Source of the DNA: Thermoactinomyces mirandus
GTDB lineage: Bacteria; Bacillota; Bacilli; Thermoactinomycetales; Thermoactinomycetaceae
Length of the DNA stretch: 64,000 bases
Assembly (NCBI RefSeq): GCF_013868055.1
Contig: NZ_JACEOL010000033.1
Span: 54,201-118,200, forward strand
Direction of reading: 5' to 3'
In this document: one piece after another, positions 26,561-35,224 of the stretch
Layout: every line of letters starts with the position of its first letter
Position numbering within the stretch: the first letter of the stretch is position 1
The notes under the pieces: generated by a model
Database searches by the model: none
What the model saw: the letters and a program-made list of their open reading frames with translations, nothing else
Told to the model about the DNA's origin: nothing
Made by a program: the position numbers and the translations under genes

Positions 26561-28074
26561 AAGGCATCGTATATCTGGTAGGAGCAGGACCAGGAGATCC
26601 CGGTTTAATCACAGTAAACGGATTGCGTGCCATTTCAAAGGCCGATGTCATCATTTATGACCGCTTGGCCAATCCCCAGCTTTTAAAACATGCCAAACAA
26701 GACGTTGAGCTGATTTATGTCGGAAAATTGCCAGACCGCAAAGGCCTGAAGCAGGATGACATCAATCATTTGCTGGTGGAAAAGGCAAAAAAAGGGTTGG
26801 TTGTGGTCAGACTGAAAGGGGGAGACCCGTTTGTTTTTGGACGCGGTGGAGAAGAGGCGGAGTGCTGCGTTGAGGAAGGAATTCCTTTTGAGGTTATTCC
26901 CGGAATTACTTCAGCGGTAGCTGTTCCCGCTTATGCGGGCATTCCTGTCACCCATCGGGACTTTAATGCCTCTTTTTCCATTGTTACAGGCCGTGAGCAG
27001 CCGGAAAAGAATGGCTCGACGGTTTCATGGGATATCCTGGCCAACGCTACCGAAACATTGGTAATTCTGATGGGGGTAAAAAGTCTGCCTTATATTGTTG
27101 AGCAGTTAACAAAATACGGGCGGGACAGCAAAACCCCGATCGCCCTGATTCGATGGGGAACAAGAATGGAGCAGGAATCCATAACGGGTACTCTCGGAAA
27201 CATTGTGCAGAAAGTAGAAGAAAACGACTTTCGTTCTCCGGCCGTCATCATTGTGGGAGAAGTTGTCCGGTTGCATGAAAAACTGTCCTGGTTTGAGAAA
27301 AAACCGTTGTTTGGCAAACGGGTTCTCGTTACCAGGGCACGTTCCCAGAGCAGTGAACTCTCTGAAAAGATTGAGGCATTGGGCGGAGAAGCTTTGGAGT
27401 TTCCGGTAATCCGGATTGTTCCTCCCAAGCAGCAGGAATTGTTTGATCAATCTCTGTATCGTCTGGACGAGTTTGACTGGGTAATTTTTACCAGCGCCAA
27501 TGGAGTCAAACATTTTTTTCAGCGGTTGCTTGAACTTGAGATCGATATTCGCCGGATGGCGAAGGCGAGGATTGCGGCCATTGGATCCAAAACGGCTGAA
27601 GTTCTGAAAGAAAAGGGCCTGCTGGTTGATGTGCTTCCTAAAGAGTATAAGGCGGAAACTTTGGTGGAAAGTCTTCGTCCATATGTGAAAAAGGGAGAAA
27701 AAATATTACTTCCGCGTGCCAATATCGCCCGGAAGATTTTGGCGGACGAACTGGAGAAAATCGGTTGTGAAGTGTTCGATGTGGCTGCTTATGATACGGA
27801 GCCGGAAATGGGAGACGCCGGGGAAATTGCCCGCAAACTGGAGGACGGGCAAATTCATGTACTTACCTTCACCAGCTCGTCGACGGTTCGCAACTTTGTG
27901 CAAGTTCTCCGCACGGCAGGAAAAGATGTTCCATCTCTCCTGAAAGATGTCCGGATTGTCTGCATCGGTCCGATTACCGCCCAAACCGTAACAGAATTGG
28001 GGCTTGAAGTAGACCGTGTTGCCGAGACTTACACGATTGATGGATTGGTTGAAGCATTGAAACAGCTACCATAA
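26557..28074 (+). CDS. cobA-hemD: Fused uroporphyrinogen-III C-methyltransferase / uroporphyrinogen-III synthase
   Basis: 505 residues in two domains. Residues 1-245 form the SAM-dependent methyltransferase (VYLVGAGPGDPGLITVNG at the N-terminus, GGDPFVFGRGGEE near 88, GVKSLPYIVEQL near 170). Residues 250-505 form HemD (KPLFGKRVLVTRARSQSSEL, WVIFTSANGVKHFF, LTFTSSSTVRNF). The protein makes uroporphyrinogen III and can also convert it to precorrin-2. Fusions of this kind are known in several Gram-positive groups, whereas Bacillus subtilis has a separate hemD. Translation is coupled to hemC. Confidence 0.95.
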   Translation: MKGIVYLVGAGPGDPGLITVNGLRAISKADVIIYDRLANPQLLKHAKQDVELIYVGKLPDRKGLKQDDINHLLVEKAKKGLVVVRLKGGDPFVFGRGGEEAECCVEEGIPFEVIPGITSAVAVPAYAGIPVTHRDFNASFSIVTGREQPEKNGSTVSWDILANATETLVILMGVKSLPYIVEQLTKYGRDSKTPIALIRWGTRMEQESITGTLGNIVQKVEENDFRSPAVIIVGEVVRLHEKLSWFEKKPLFGKRVLVTRARSQSSELSEKIEALGGEALEFPVIRIVPPKQQELFDQSLYRLDEFDWVIFTSANGVKHFFQRLLELEIDIRRMAKARIAAIGSKTAEVLKEKGLLVDVLPKEYKAETLVESLRPYVKKGEKILLPRANIARKILADELEKIGCEVFDVAAYDTEPEMGDAGEIARKLEDGQIHVLTFTSSSTVRNFVQVLRTAGKDVPSLLKDVRIVCIGPITAQTVTELGLEVDRVAETYTIDGLVEALKQLP

Positions 28075-28101
28075 TTCAGATCAGGAACAGGAGATGAAAT
28101 C

Positions 28102-29085
28102 ATGTCGGCATTTATTCGTCATCGCCGTTTGCGTATAAATGAGCAAATCAGAAGTCTGGTAAGAGAAAATCATGTTCAATTGGAAGATTTGGTTTATCCG
28201 ATCTTTGTCATGGAAGGAACGGATATCAGGAAGGAAGTTCCATCCATGCCCGGAGTTTTTCAGTATTCGCTCGACCGTCTGCATGAGGAGATTGATGAAG
28301 TAGTCCAGCTTGGCATTTCTTCCGTTTTGGTGTTTGGTGTTCCTTTGCATAAAGACGAACGGGGCTCGCAGGCGGATCATAATCACGGAATTGTACAGGA
28401 AGCGATCCGTTATCTGAAGCAACAATATCCTTCCCTTTATGTGATTGCCGATACCTGTCTGTGTGAATATACATCGCATGGACATTGCGGGATTGTGGAA
28501 AATGGTGAAGTACTGAATGATCCGTCCCTGGAGCGGATGGTGTCCACGGCCGTTTCACAAGCCCGGGCCGGAGCGGATATGATTGCCCCTTCCAACATGA
28601 TGGACGGGTTTGTCTATGCGATTCGTAAAGGTCTCGATGAAGCCGGATTTGAACAGATTCCGATCATGTCCTATGCCGTAAAATATGCTTCCGGTTTCTA
28701 TGGTCCGTTTCGTGATGCAGCTCATTCCACCCCTGAATTCGGGGATCGCCGTTCGTATCAGATGGATCCGGCAAATGCCAGGGAAGCAATGCGCGAAGCC
28801 GCTTCCGATGTGGCCGAAGGAGCCGATCTGCTGATCGTGAAACCGGGGCTTGCGTATCTGGATATTGTCCGCCGTGTCAGGGAACGGTTTGATTTGCCGG
28901 TGGTTGCCTATAATGTAAGTGGCGAATATTCCATGGTAAAAGCTGCAGCGTTGAATGGATGGATCGACGAAAAGAAAATCGTTATGGAAAGCATGGTCTC
29001 CTTTAAACGCGCCGGCGCGGACATGATCATTACCTACCATGCCAAGGATATTGCCCGCTGGCTGAAAAAGGCGAATCATCGATAA
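28102..29085 (+). CDS. hemB: Delta-aminolevulinic acid dehydratase (porphobilinogen synthase)
   Basis: Condenses two 5-aminolevulinates into porphobilinogen. 327 residues. A zinc-type metal site shows as [14 protein letters not shown] near residue 117. The two active-site lysines lie in [17 protein letters not shown] (about 193) and [13 protein letters not shown] (about 305-310) by family alignment. The start follows CAGGAGATG. A 76-base purine-rich spacer separates it from hemL. Confidence 0.97.
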   Translation: MSAFIRHRRLRINEQIRSLVRENHVQLEDLVYPIFVMEGTDIRKEVPSMPGVFQYSLDRLHEEIDEVVQLGISSVLVFGVPLHKDERGSQADHNHGIVQEAIRYLKQQYPSLYVIADTCLCEYTSHGHCGIVENGEVLNDPSLERMVSTAVSQARAGADMIAPSNMMDGFVYAIRKGLDEAGFEQIPIMSYAVKYASGFYGPFRDAAHSTPEFGDRRSYQMDPANAREAMREAASDVAEGADLLIVKPGLAYLDIVRRVRERFDLPVVAYNVSGEYSMVKAAALNGWIDEKKIVMESMVSFKRAGADMIITYHAKDIARWLKKANHR

Positions 29086-29173
29086 CCAGGGATAATGGAA
29101 GCGGAAGAATTTGGAAGCGGAGATGAGAGTGGCGGGATTTTGAGAGCAAGAGTTTGAGAAGGTGGGAAAGTTG

Positions 29174-30469
29174 ATGAGTAACCGTTATGAACGATCAGTT
29201 GCCAACTTCAAGGAAGCAGTGGAATTGATTCCGGGGGGGGTAAACAGTCCGGTTCGCGCTTTCAAATCAGTGCAGATGAATCCTGTTTTTGCGGAAAGCG
29301 GGCAGGGTTGCAAAGTGACCGATGTGGATGGCAACCAATATATTGATTATATCGGTTCGTGGGGGCCGCTGATTTTGGGACACGCCCATCCCAAAGTGGT
29401 TCAGGCTGTAAAAGAAACAGCTGGGAAAGGAACCAGTTTTGGCGTGCCGACAGAATTGGAAACAAAGATGGCCAAAATCGTGACCGAACGGATGCCTTCT
29501 GTCGAAGTCGTCCGGATGGTTAACTCCGGAACAGAGGCAACCATGAGTGCAATCCGTCTGGCACGTGCCTATACGAAGAGGAACAAGATCTTGAAGTTTG
29601 AAGGAAGTTACCACGGACACTCGGACAGTCTGCTAATCAAGGCGGGTTCCGGGGTGGCTACCCTGGGCTTGCCCGACAGCCCCGGGGTTCCGGGAAATCT
29701 GGCTCAATTTACGCTAACCGTGCCATATAATGACCTGGAAAGTGTGCGGCTGGCCTTTGAACGGTTTGGCGATGATTTGGCCGCTGTCATTATTGAACCG
29801 GTTGCCGGCAATATGGGAGTCGTGCCGCCCCAACCCGGTTTTCTTGAAGGGGTTCGCAAGATTACCGAACAGTATGGCACCGTCCTGATTTTTGATGAGG
29901 TGATGACCGGTTTCCGGGTTGATTATCATTCCGCTCAGGGACGTTATGGCATCACTCCTGACCTGACAACAATGGGGAAAGTAATCGGGGGAGGTTTGCC
30001 GGTTGGAGCTTTTGGCGGAAAGCGCGAAATTATGGAGTTGATTGCTCCAAGCGGTCCTGTTTACCAGGCAGGTACTTTATCCGGTAATCCGTTGGCGATG
30101 GCGGCAGGAATTGCAACATTGGAGGAAATGACTCCTGATGCCTATGATCAACTGGAGAAAAAGGGAGCCATTCTGGAAGCAGGCTTCCGGCAAAACGCAG
30201 AAGAAGCAGGGATTCCTCACCACATTAATCGTGTCGGCTCCATGGTCTGTATGTTCTTTACCGATGAAACGGTGACCAATTATGAACAGGCCAAAACTTC
30301 AGACACCGGTTTGTTTGCTGCATACTTCCGCAATATGATGGAAGAAGGCATTCTGATTGCGCCTTCCCAGTTTGAAGGCATGTTTGTCTCTATGTCTCAC
30401 AGCGACGAAGATCTGGCCCGCACCCTTGAAGCAAACCGGAGCGCACTGAAGAAACTGGCCGGAAAATAA
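29174..30469 (+). CDS. hemL: Glutamate-1-semialdehyde 2,1-aminomutase
   Basis: PLP enzyme that converts glutamate-1-semialdehyde to 5-aminolevulinate. It completes the C5 pathway opened by hemA. 431 residues from the ATG at 29174, which follows AAGGTGGG and matches the family start ([15 protein letters not shown]). A GTG four codons upstream is less likely. Hallmarks are [10 protein letters not shown] near residue 20, SYHGHSDS near 150 and the PLP lysine in [16 protein letters not shown] (about 265). It is the last gene of the operon. Confidence 0.97.
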   Translation: MSNRYERSVANFKEAVELIPGGVNSPVRAFKSVQMNPVFAESGQGCKVTDVDGNQYIDYIGSWGPLILGHAHPKVVQAVKETAGKGTSFGVPTELETKMAKIVTERMPSVEVVRMVNSGTEATMSAIRLARAYTKRNKILKFEGSYHGHSDSLLIKAGSGVATLGLPDSPGVPGNLAQFTLTVPYNDLESVRLAFERFGDDLAAVIIEPVAGNMGVVPPQPGFLEGVRKITEQYGTVLIFDEVMTGFRVDYHSAQGRYGITPDLTTMGKVIGGGLPVGAFGGKREIMELIAPSGPVYQAGTLSGNPLAMAAGIATLEEMTPDAYDQLEKKGAILEAGFRQNAEEAGIPHHINRVGSMVCMFFTDETVTNYEQAKTSDTGLFAAYFRNMMEEGILIAPSQFEGMFVSMSHSDEDLARTLEANRSALKKLAGK

Positions 30470-30502
30470 CAGAAATGCATTGACAAATAATCTTTTGCTT
30501 TA

Positions 30503-30539
30503 GAGGCTGCTGGTGAAATATCAGCGGCTTCTTTGACTT
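30503..30539 (+). terminator. Heme operon terminator
   Basis: GAGGCTGCTGG/TCAGCGGCTTC gives 11 pairs including G-T wobbles, with a 7-nt loop, followed by TTTGACTTT. It lies 33 bases after hemL. Confidence 0.65.
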
Positions 30540-30556
30540 TATAAAAAGGAATTTGT

Positions 30557-30726
30557 GAGGTGATTTTTCAGGACTCCGTTCTGTCTCTGGTCTCTGTCTT
30601 GCAAGGGAGCAGTGGGTGCGCTCCGGCGTTTGATTCCAGACGGGTTTCTCCGCTTCGTTAACACTTTGTCCGTTTTTCCTTCCATTAAACGTTTTCAAAG
30701 TTACCCCGCTTCTAAAATCACTCCTC
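30557..30726 (-). repeat. Dispersed repeat, copy 1 (about 170 bp, inverted ends)
   Basis: The ends are inverted copies (GAGG-TGATTTT at 30557, AAAATCA-CTCCTC ending at 30726). Read on the minus strand it shares several blocks in the same order with the element at 52818-52983: GATTT..GAAGCGGG, AAACGG.C, GTGTTA.CGA, GCT.CCTTGCAAG and CCTGAAAA.ATC. It contains no convincing gene. Confidence 0.55.
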
Positions 30727-30809
30727 CTTCTGCTTTGTTGATATGTCCGATGTTAACCAAATATCAGCAGTCTTTTGTCAGGCATAAAAACTCTTGTCCA
30801 TAAGAATCA

Positions 30810-30838
30810 GTTATAACCGGAAAGGAATTGCATATAGT
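30810..30838 (+). promoter_or_regulatory. Candidate sigma E promoter of spoVID
   Basis: GTTATAA, 14 bases, CATATAGT (30831-30838), close to the mother-cell sigma E pattern (ATA-rich -35, CATACANT -10). It sits 82 bases before the spoVID start. Bacillus spoVID is known to be under sigma E. Confidence 0.5.
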
Positions 30839-30919
30839 TTACTAATATCCCATTCGCTTGAGCTTGCGGGAAGCAAGGGTTTAAGTTTTGGGAAGAAAAC
30901 CTCTTGAGGAGGGAATCAG

Positions 30920-32173
30920 ATGGAAAGCCAGTTTACCCAGCTTCGCTTTGATATTTTGGAAGAAGTACGTTTGCATCCGCAACAACCGGGGATCGATGCC
31001 CTCCTGGAATTGGACTTATATCCGGATGTAGAAATCAAAGACGAAGGGCAACATTTGAAAATTCAGGGATATTTGCGTTTAAACGGCATTTATGTAGGTG
31101 AGGGCAAAACGGACCGGAATGAAGAAGATCCCTTGCATACCCGGTTAAGGGAGGAAGAGACAAATGAATTGGCTTATGTGATTCCGGTTGAAATCACTCT
31201 TCCTGCAGATCGTGCGGAGCGTTCACGGATCTCGGCTGAAGTGGAAACTTTTGACTATGAGGTCCTGTCACCATTTGAATTAAAGATCGAAGCCATTTTA
31301 ATGATTGATGGCCTGCTTCCGGAATGGAAAGAGGAGGAGGAACAGGCAGAAGAGATGGAGCCAAAATATCCGGTTTTTTCCGGTGCCACCGCGCAGCCCG
31401 TAACAATTTCCCAAGAACATTCACAGGATCAGGCTTCCAATACTGAAGAAAATCATGCTGCTTATTTGCAGCCCTTTGAAGAAAATCTGGAGAAAAAGGA
31501 TGCAGGAAATGGAATGGAGCAGGTACAGGATGCGGAACTTTCCCCTGAAACAGGGGAAAAAACGGAAAACGCCCATGCCGGAGAGCAGGAAGCAGCATTG
31601 CCGAAAGAGGAGTCAGAGCCTGAACAGGAAAAAGAGGCACATCAAGGAGTGAATGTAGAGATTAAACCATCTCCGCAGGATTTCTGGCGGGACAGACAAC
31701 AAAGCAAGGTTCGGCAGGATGAGTCCACGGAAACGCCAATTGCCAAACTGGAGAAAACGGAAAAAGGGGAAAGAACGGAAGAAGAACCGGATATGTGCAG
31801 CAAGGAAGAAGTGAAAGAGCAACAGGATTTGCACATGGAAGAGCAAAGTGAACCGTACGAAGAAACACAGATCAATGAAGAAACAGAAACCGGCATGGAA
31901 ACCGGATGTGGTGAAGAAACAGAAAGGGTTGGAAGGGCAGACTGGATTCGCTGGCTGGTTAAAGGAAAAGAAGAAAATTTTGTTCCCATGCGCATGGTGA
32001 TCGTACAGGAGAATGAAACCATTGATCATGTTGCCAACAAGTATGAGGTGTCTGCAGATTGGCTGGTAAAGATTAACCGGTTGCAGACAGACCGGCTGGA
32101 ACCCGGGCAAATCTTGCAGGTGCCTGAGAAAAAGAACCGGGATGACGAAGACAGAGAGGCGTATTTTCAATAA
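30920..32173 (+). CDS. spoVID: Stage VI sporulation protein D (spore coat morphogenesis)
   Basis: 417 residues. A conserved N-terminal domain (residues 1-130, beginning FDILEEVRLHPQQPGIDALLE) is followed by a long, low-complexity, E/Q/K-rich middle (about 140-340). A C-terminal LysM domain (VIVQENETIDHVANKYEVS, ending near LEPGQILQVP) completes it. This is the layout of SpoVID, which encases the forespore with coat and anchors SafA. The start follows GAGGAGGG. It is followed by ysxE, as in Bacillus. Confidence 0.93.
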   Translation: MESQFTQLRFDILEEVRLHPQQPGIDALLELDLYPDVEIKDEGQHLKIQGYLRLNGIYVGEGKTDRNEEDPLHTRLREEETNELAYVIPVEITLPADRAERSRISAEVETFDYEVLSPFELKIEAILMIDGLLPEWKEEEEQAEEMEPKYPVFSGATAQPVTISQEHSQDQASNTEENHAAYLQPFEENLEKKDAGNGMEQVQDAELSPETGEKTENAHAGEQEAALPKEESEPEQEKEAHQGVNVEIKPSPQDFWRDRQQSKVRQDESTETPIAKLEKTEKGERTEEEPDMCSKEEVKEQQDLHMEEQSEPYEETQINEETETGMETGCGEETERVGRADWIRWLVKGKEENFVPMRMVIVQENETIDHVANKYEVSADWLVKINRLQTDRLEPGQILQVPEKKNRDDEDREAYFQ

Positions 32174-32206
32174 AGATTACGAAGCGGAGAGGAGGGAGTT
32201 GATTGA

Positions 32207-33214
32207 ATGTACCAATACGATGAATTGAGGGAGGTTTGCCGGCAGTTTGGTTGGAATCCTGTTCAAATCAGGGGAGACCGGGGATTGTGGAAAGTTACTC
32301 TGCCTGATCGGAAAATGGCTCTCAAGCAATCGCGTGCTCCTTTTGAAAAGTTGATTCTTCTTCATCAAATTTTATCTGACATGAAACAGAACGGTTTTGC
32401 ACATTCCCTGCCCTTCGCCCTGACTGCAGGGAAAAATCCGGTCGTACGTACAGGAACCAGCTGCTGGTATGCCTTGCCATGGAAGGAAAAGCAAAAACGG
32501 GAGATCACAGCCAGGGAGATCGTAAGCGGACTTGCCCGTCTCCACCGGTTGTCGGAACCAGTCATAAATCAATACCCTGAATTGATCAATAAAACGGATG
32601 AACGCCTGTTAAAGGAATGGAAATCGAAACAGGAACAGCTGCAATTTTACGAAGATGAAAGAAATGGCCGGGAATTTCCTTCTCCATTTGACCAGTCATT
32701 TGCGCAGGTCAGGGAACGGATGGACCGTTCCCTGTCATTTGCCATTCGGGGAATGAGTCGTTTCCTGGAGACGGAAGAAGGCATGGCTCCGCGGTATGTG
32801 CTTTGCCATCGTCGGATTCATCCCGGCAATGTGGTATGGGATGAGCAGAATCTTTATTTCATTGATTTTGACCATGCCCAGGCAGACTCACCCGTTCGTG
32901 ATCTGGCCCTTGCTGTTCACCGTTTTGGGGATGTGACGGATCCGGAAAACTCACCGGCAGGGTTGATTCAGACTTATGAGGAGATTCTGCCCCTTCAGCC
33001 GAAAGAGAAAAGGCTGCTGGCGCTTTATTTGTCCTATCCGGAACGATTGTTGAAAATACTTTCCCAATACTATCACCATCCCAAACTGAGCGGTGAATCG
33101 CAGGCAGTTTCGCGCCTGGAAAGAGAAAGTATCCTGTTTGAGGAGATTCAGGGCATTGTCCGCCGTTTATGGCCGGCCAGAAAAAAAGATGCAACGAAAC
33201 AAAAGAATACGTAG
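32207..33214 (+). CDS. ysxE: Spore coat protein YsxE, CotS/YutH kinase-like family
   Basis: 335 residues with an aminoglycoside-phosphotransferase-like fold. The catalytic loop reads VLCHRRIHPGNVVW near residue 205, where kinases have HxDxxxxN, so the catalytic aspartate is replaced (HRRIHPGN). The metal-binding segment YFIDFDHAQADSPVRDLA follows. Coat proteins of this family are often atypical kinases. It sits 33 bases after spoVID and is probably under the same mother-cell control. Confidence 0.88.
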   Translation: MYQYDELREVCRQFGWNPVQIRGDRGLWKVTLPDRKMALKQSRAPFEKLILLHQILSDMKQNGFAHSLPFALTAGKNPVVRTGTSCWYALPWKEKQKREITAREIVSGLARLHRLSEPVINQYPELINKTDERLLKEWKSKQEQLQFYEDERNGREFPSPFDQSFAQVRERMDRSLSFAIRGMSRFLETEEGMAPRYVLCHRRIHPGNVVWDEQNLYFIDFDHAQADSPVRDLALAVHRFGDVTDPENSPAGLIQTYEEILPLQPKEKRLLALYLSYPERLLKILSQYYHHPKLSGESQAVSRLERESILFEEIQGIVRRLWPARKKDATKQKNT

Positions 33215-33231
33215 ACCGCTGAAGAATATAT

Positions 33232-33252
33232 CCGGGGAAGCCCGGTTTTTTT
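33232..33252 (+). terminator. spoVID-ysxE terminator
   Basis: CCGGG/CCCGG with a 4-nt GAAG loop, followed by seven T. It starts 17 bases after ysxE. Confidence 0.88.
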
Positions 33253-33453
33253 ATTTTTGTCAACTTTGCGGGTATTTTTTAATGTTAAACTTAATAACGA
33301 CCATATGCTGGAAGTGATGATATACTAGACAAAGATGAAAATTCATTATTCAGCTACTTTTTTAAATACTGGACAGATGAGTACAAAAAGTGGAGAATAG
33401 GAATATGTTAAAATGAAAAGACTTCGGATGCAGACAGGAAGGGGTTTATAGAC

Positions 33454-33615
33454 TTGAGAGCAGTAAAATTAATGTTTAGAAAAGCTTACAAAGGTGTTTT
33501 GTTCTTGACTTTTCTCAGTCTGCTGCTGTTATGTACAGTATTGCTGTTGGCTTTTTTGGCTGATCCCCAGGCAATGTATGAATTTATCAAGCAAACTTTT
33601 GGTGTACATTCATAA
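33454..33615 (+). CDS. Small single-span membrane protein (53 residues)
   Basis: A TTG start after AGGAAGGGG gives 53 residues: a basic N-terminus (RAVKLMFRKAYKG), a hydrophobic segment (FLTFLSLLLLCTVLLLAFLA) and a short tail. It has a terminator 29 bases downstream and is separated from ysxE by another terminator, so it is its own transcription unit. An internal ATG at about 33472 is an alternative start. Small membrane proteins next to coat genes are often sporulation genes. No family was recognised. Confidence 0.6.
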   Translation: MRAVKLMFRKAYKGVLFLTFLSLLLLCTVLLLAFLADPQAMYEFIKQTFGVHS

Positions 33616-33643
33616 TTCGGGAAATTATTTCATTATATTTTGA

Positions 33644-33666
33644 AGCGGCGTTTTCGCCGTTTTTTA
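33644..33666 (+). terminator. Terminator of the 53-residue protein gene
   Basis: CGGCG-TTTT-CGCCG followed by six T, then ATTTTTT. Confidence 0.85.
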
Positions 33667-33880
33667 TTTTTTGTCCGGGTACCAACAGATTTTGACTGCC
33701 CGGGCCCAGGCGGGAAGTCATCACCGAATCCGTCGCAGGCGAGATTCAGAAGTCTTATCTCTATTTACATTGGGGGAAAAGGACGAATTGGACACATTGG
33801 CCGAAAAACATTGGCAGATTCGAAATGAGGGATAAACGGACTTCATTGCTTGTTGCTTTGGTGGTGATAAATTTAGATAC
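33667..33880. other. Gap without a recognised gene
   Basis: Several frames stay open for 50-70 codons, but none has a ribosome-binding site or a recognisable protein pattern. The block around 33680-33760 is GC-rich and contains GAATC/GATTC and CCGGG/CCCGG pairings. Possible decayed sequence. Confidence 0.35.
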
Positions 33881-33910
33881 TTGTTTTATGGATAAACCTG
33901 ATCCTATTAT
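33881..33910 (+). promoter_or_regulatory. Candidate sigma A promoter of the small RNA unit
   Basis: TTGTTT, 18 bases, TATTAT. It is followed after about 140 bases by a good terminator, with no gene between. Confidence 0.45.
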
Positions 33911-33916
33911 ACAAGG

Positions 33917-34080
33917 ATGAGCAGACAATAAATAAAAACCGAGCAGGAGGAAGATTTTTGGGCGAAGTGACTGGGAGATTTTAATCAGGCGAAGCGACCA
34001 GGGAACGAAGCTCAAAAATTGACTCCCGGCCACTTTGTCAACAAGCTGGCACTGACTATAGATTGTCAGTTTTTTATTTT
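33917..34080 (+). ncRNA. Candidate small structured RNA or attenuated leader
   Basis: The stretch between a promoter-like pair and a terminator contains no ORF longer than a few codons. It has internal complementarity: ATTTTTGGGC at about 33954 faces GCTCAAAAAT ending at 34019, and CTGGGAGATTTTAATCAGG with CCAGG lies inside. It may be a free small RNA, or the attenuated leader of the membrane-protein gene starting at 34258. No known RNA class was recognised. Confidence 0.4.
34051..34078 (+). terminator. Terminator of the candidate small RNA
   Basis: ACTGAC/GTCAGT with an 8-nt loop, followed by six T and then ATTTT. Confidence 0.75.
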
Positions 34081-34257
34081 GTGTGTAAAAAGTTCATCAG
34101 CATATTTTTGATATGATGTTTATAGGTACGGTAGATCTATTCATTTTCTTACTTTTATTCTGAAAGTGTTTTTAAAGGTATTTATGGATGTGTGTTAGTT
34201 AGTTTCTTTTCACTTGTATTTTTAGATAAAAAATTACAGGATAAGGGAGGTTTATCT

Positions 34258-35007
34258 ATGAAGTTTAAGTTGAGTCCAAAAATGCCTAAAGTATCAGAAT
34301 ACCTTGCCAAAGTATCCAATTTTTTGGGTAAAGTACACGAGTATTTTATTAAAATGGCCAGGTTGTCAGTTGAATGGTTCAGCAAGTTTGAAAAAAGTTT
34401 GTTTACTCGTGTCTTGAGAGTAATATGTACTGTTTTGTTGCCTGTAATTTTGTTAACTTCTTTCTTTGTTTTTGATGGTGAGGATTATTGGGAATCTGTC
34501 TTTTTGGTTTGGGTTCTTTCTATCCCGGCTTATTTTGTTCTGTTTTTGTTGTCCAAGATTGTTGATGGAAAGTCTCTGGTGATTAAGTTATCTATGTCTG
34601 ATTTGGAGCCTGGTTCTGAGTCTTCTCATGAGAGAGAAGTTTTTAAAGACGAACAGTCCGATGAGCTTTCTGATGATTGGAAGACGCCTGAACCTGTTGA
34701 TAATATGGGGACAACTGTGTCGAGATTTCCTGGAAGGGAATATAAAGAGTTGGCAGATGCCTGGGGTTTGGATATGGAAAACGACAGGGAAGCGATCAAG
34801 AAGCATTTGGATAAGGTATTATTAATGGGTGAAGAATCTGTTAATAAGCATGCCAAGGACATAAGGGACTTTTTGTTGGCAATGGCAAGGGAAGAGAAGA
34901 GGCTTTATGGGAAAACCTATACTTTTTATAAAGGTTTATATGACATTAGTGACGACAGGTCTTTGATAATGTTGGTAAGAAGATTACTATATGAGCTGTA
35001 TATATAG
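34258..35007 (+). CDS. Hypothetical membrane protein (249 residues)
   Basis: Start at the ATG after GGGAGG; an earlier in-frame start at 34192 has no binding site. The N-terminal 60 residues are a basic amphipathic region (LAKVSNFLGKVHEYFIKMAR). Two membrane spans follow at about 62-80 (VICTVLLPVILLTSFFVF) and 88-108, then an acidic linker (SDELSDDWKTPEP) and a soluble helical C-terminal domain (about 155-249). Composition is more AT-rich than the neighbours, with mostly TTG/TTT codons for L/F. No family was recognised. Flanked by terminators on both sides, it looks like an accessory gene inserted between ysxE and valS. Confidence 0.65.
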   Translation: MKFKLSPKMPKVSEYLAKVSNFLGKVHEYFIKMARLSVEWFSKFEKSLFTRVLRVICTVLLPVILLTSFFVFDGEDYWESVFLVWVLSIPAYFVLFLLSKIVDGKSLVIKLSMSDLEPGSESSHEREVFKDEQSDELSDDWKTPEPVDNMGTTVSRFPGREYKELADAWGLDMENDREAIKKHLDKVLLMGEESVNKHAKDIRDFLLAMAREEKRLYGKTYTFYKGLYDISDDRSLIMLVRRLLYELYI

Positions 35008-35033
35008 ATCAAGCCCGAAATTGTGTGTAAATT

Positions 35034-35096
35034 ACCTCGGTCAGAAAAAGTCAACGTTTAACCAATGCGTGTGACTTTGGACTGAGGTTTTTTATT
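35034..35096 (+). terminator. Long-stem terminator after the membrane protein gene
   Basis: ACCTCGGTC..AAAGTCA pairs with TGACTTT..ACTGAGGT around a loop of about 18 nt and is followed by TTTTTTATT. Confidence 0.75.
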
Positions 35097-35166
35097 GGTT
35101 TTCGCCGGTGACATGGGCTTCCGGGTTGCTTTCACATGAATATATCTTGTCTTTTGTGTTATGGTC

Positions 35167-35196
35167 TGGACCAGAAACGGCTTTATATAATATAAT
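35167..35196 (+). promoter_or_regulatory. Promoter of valS
   Basis: TGGACC, 18 bases, TATAAT (35191-35196), just upstream of the T-box leader. Confidence 0.55.
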
Positions 35197-35224
35197 AACC
35201 AATAACAATGGATAAAAAATGTAA

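Noticed and set aside
30390..30698. Minus-strand frame of 102 codons behind hemL
   Set aside because: It overlaps the hemL 3' end and the operon terminator. Its open part is explained by the dispersed repeat.
33667..33880. Possible riboswitch in the GC-rich stretch after the 53-residue gene
   Set aside because: I tried the c-di-AMP, cobalamin, glycine and SAM consensus patterns by eye and none fits, and no gene lies directly downstream.
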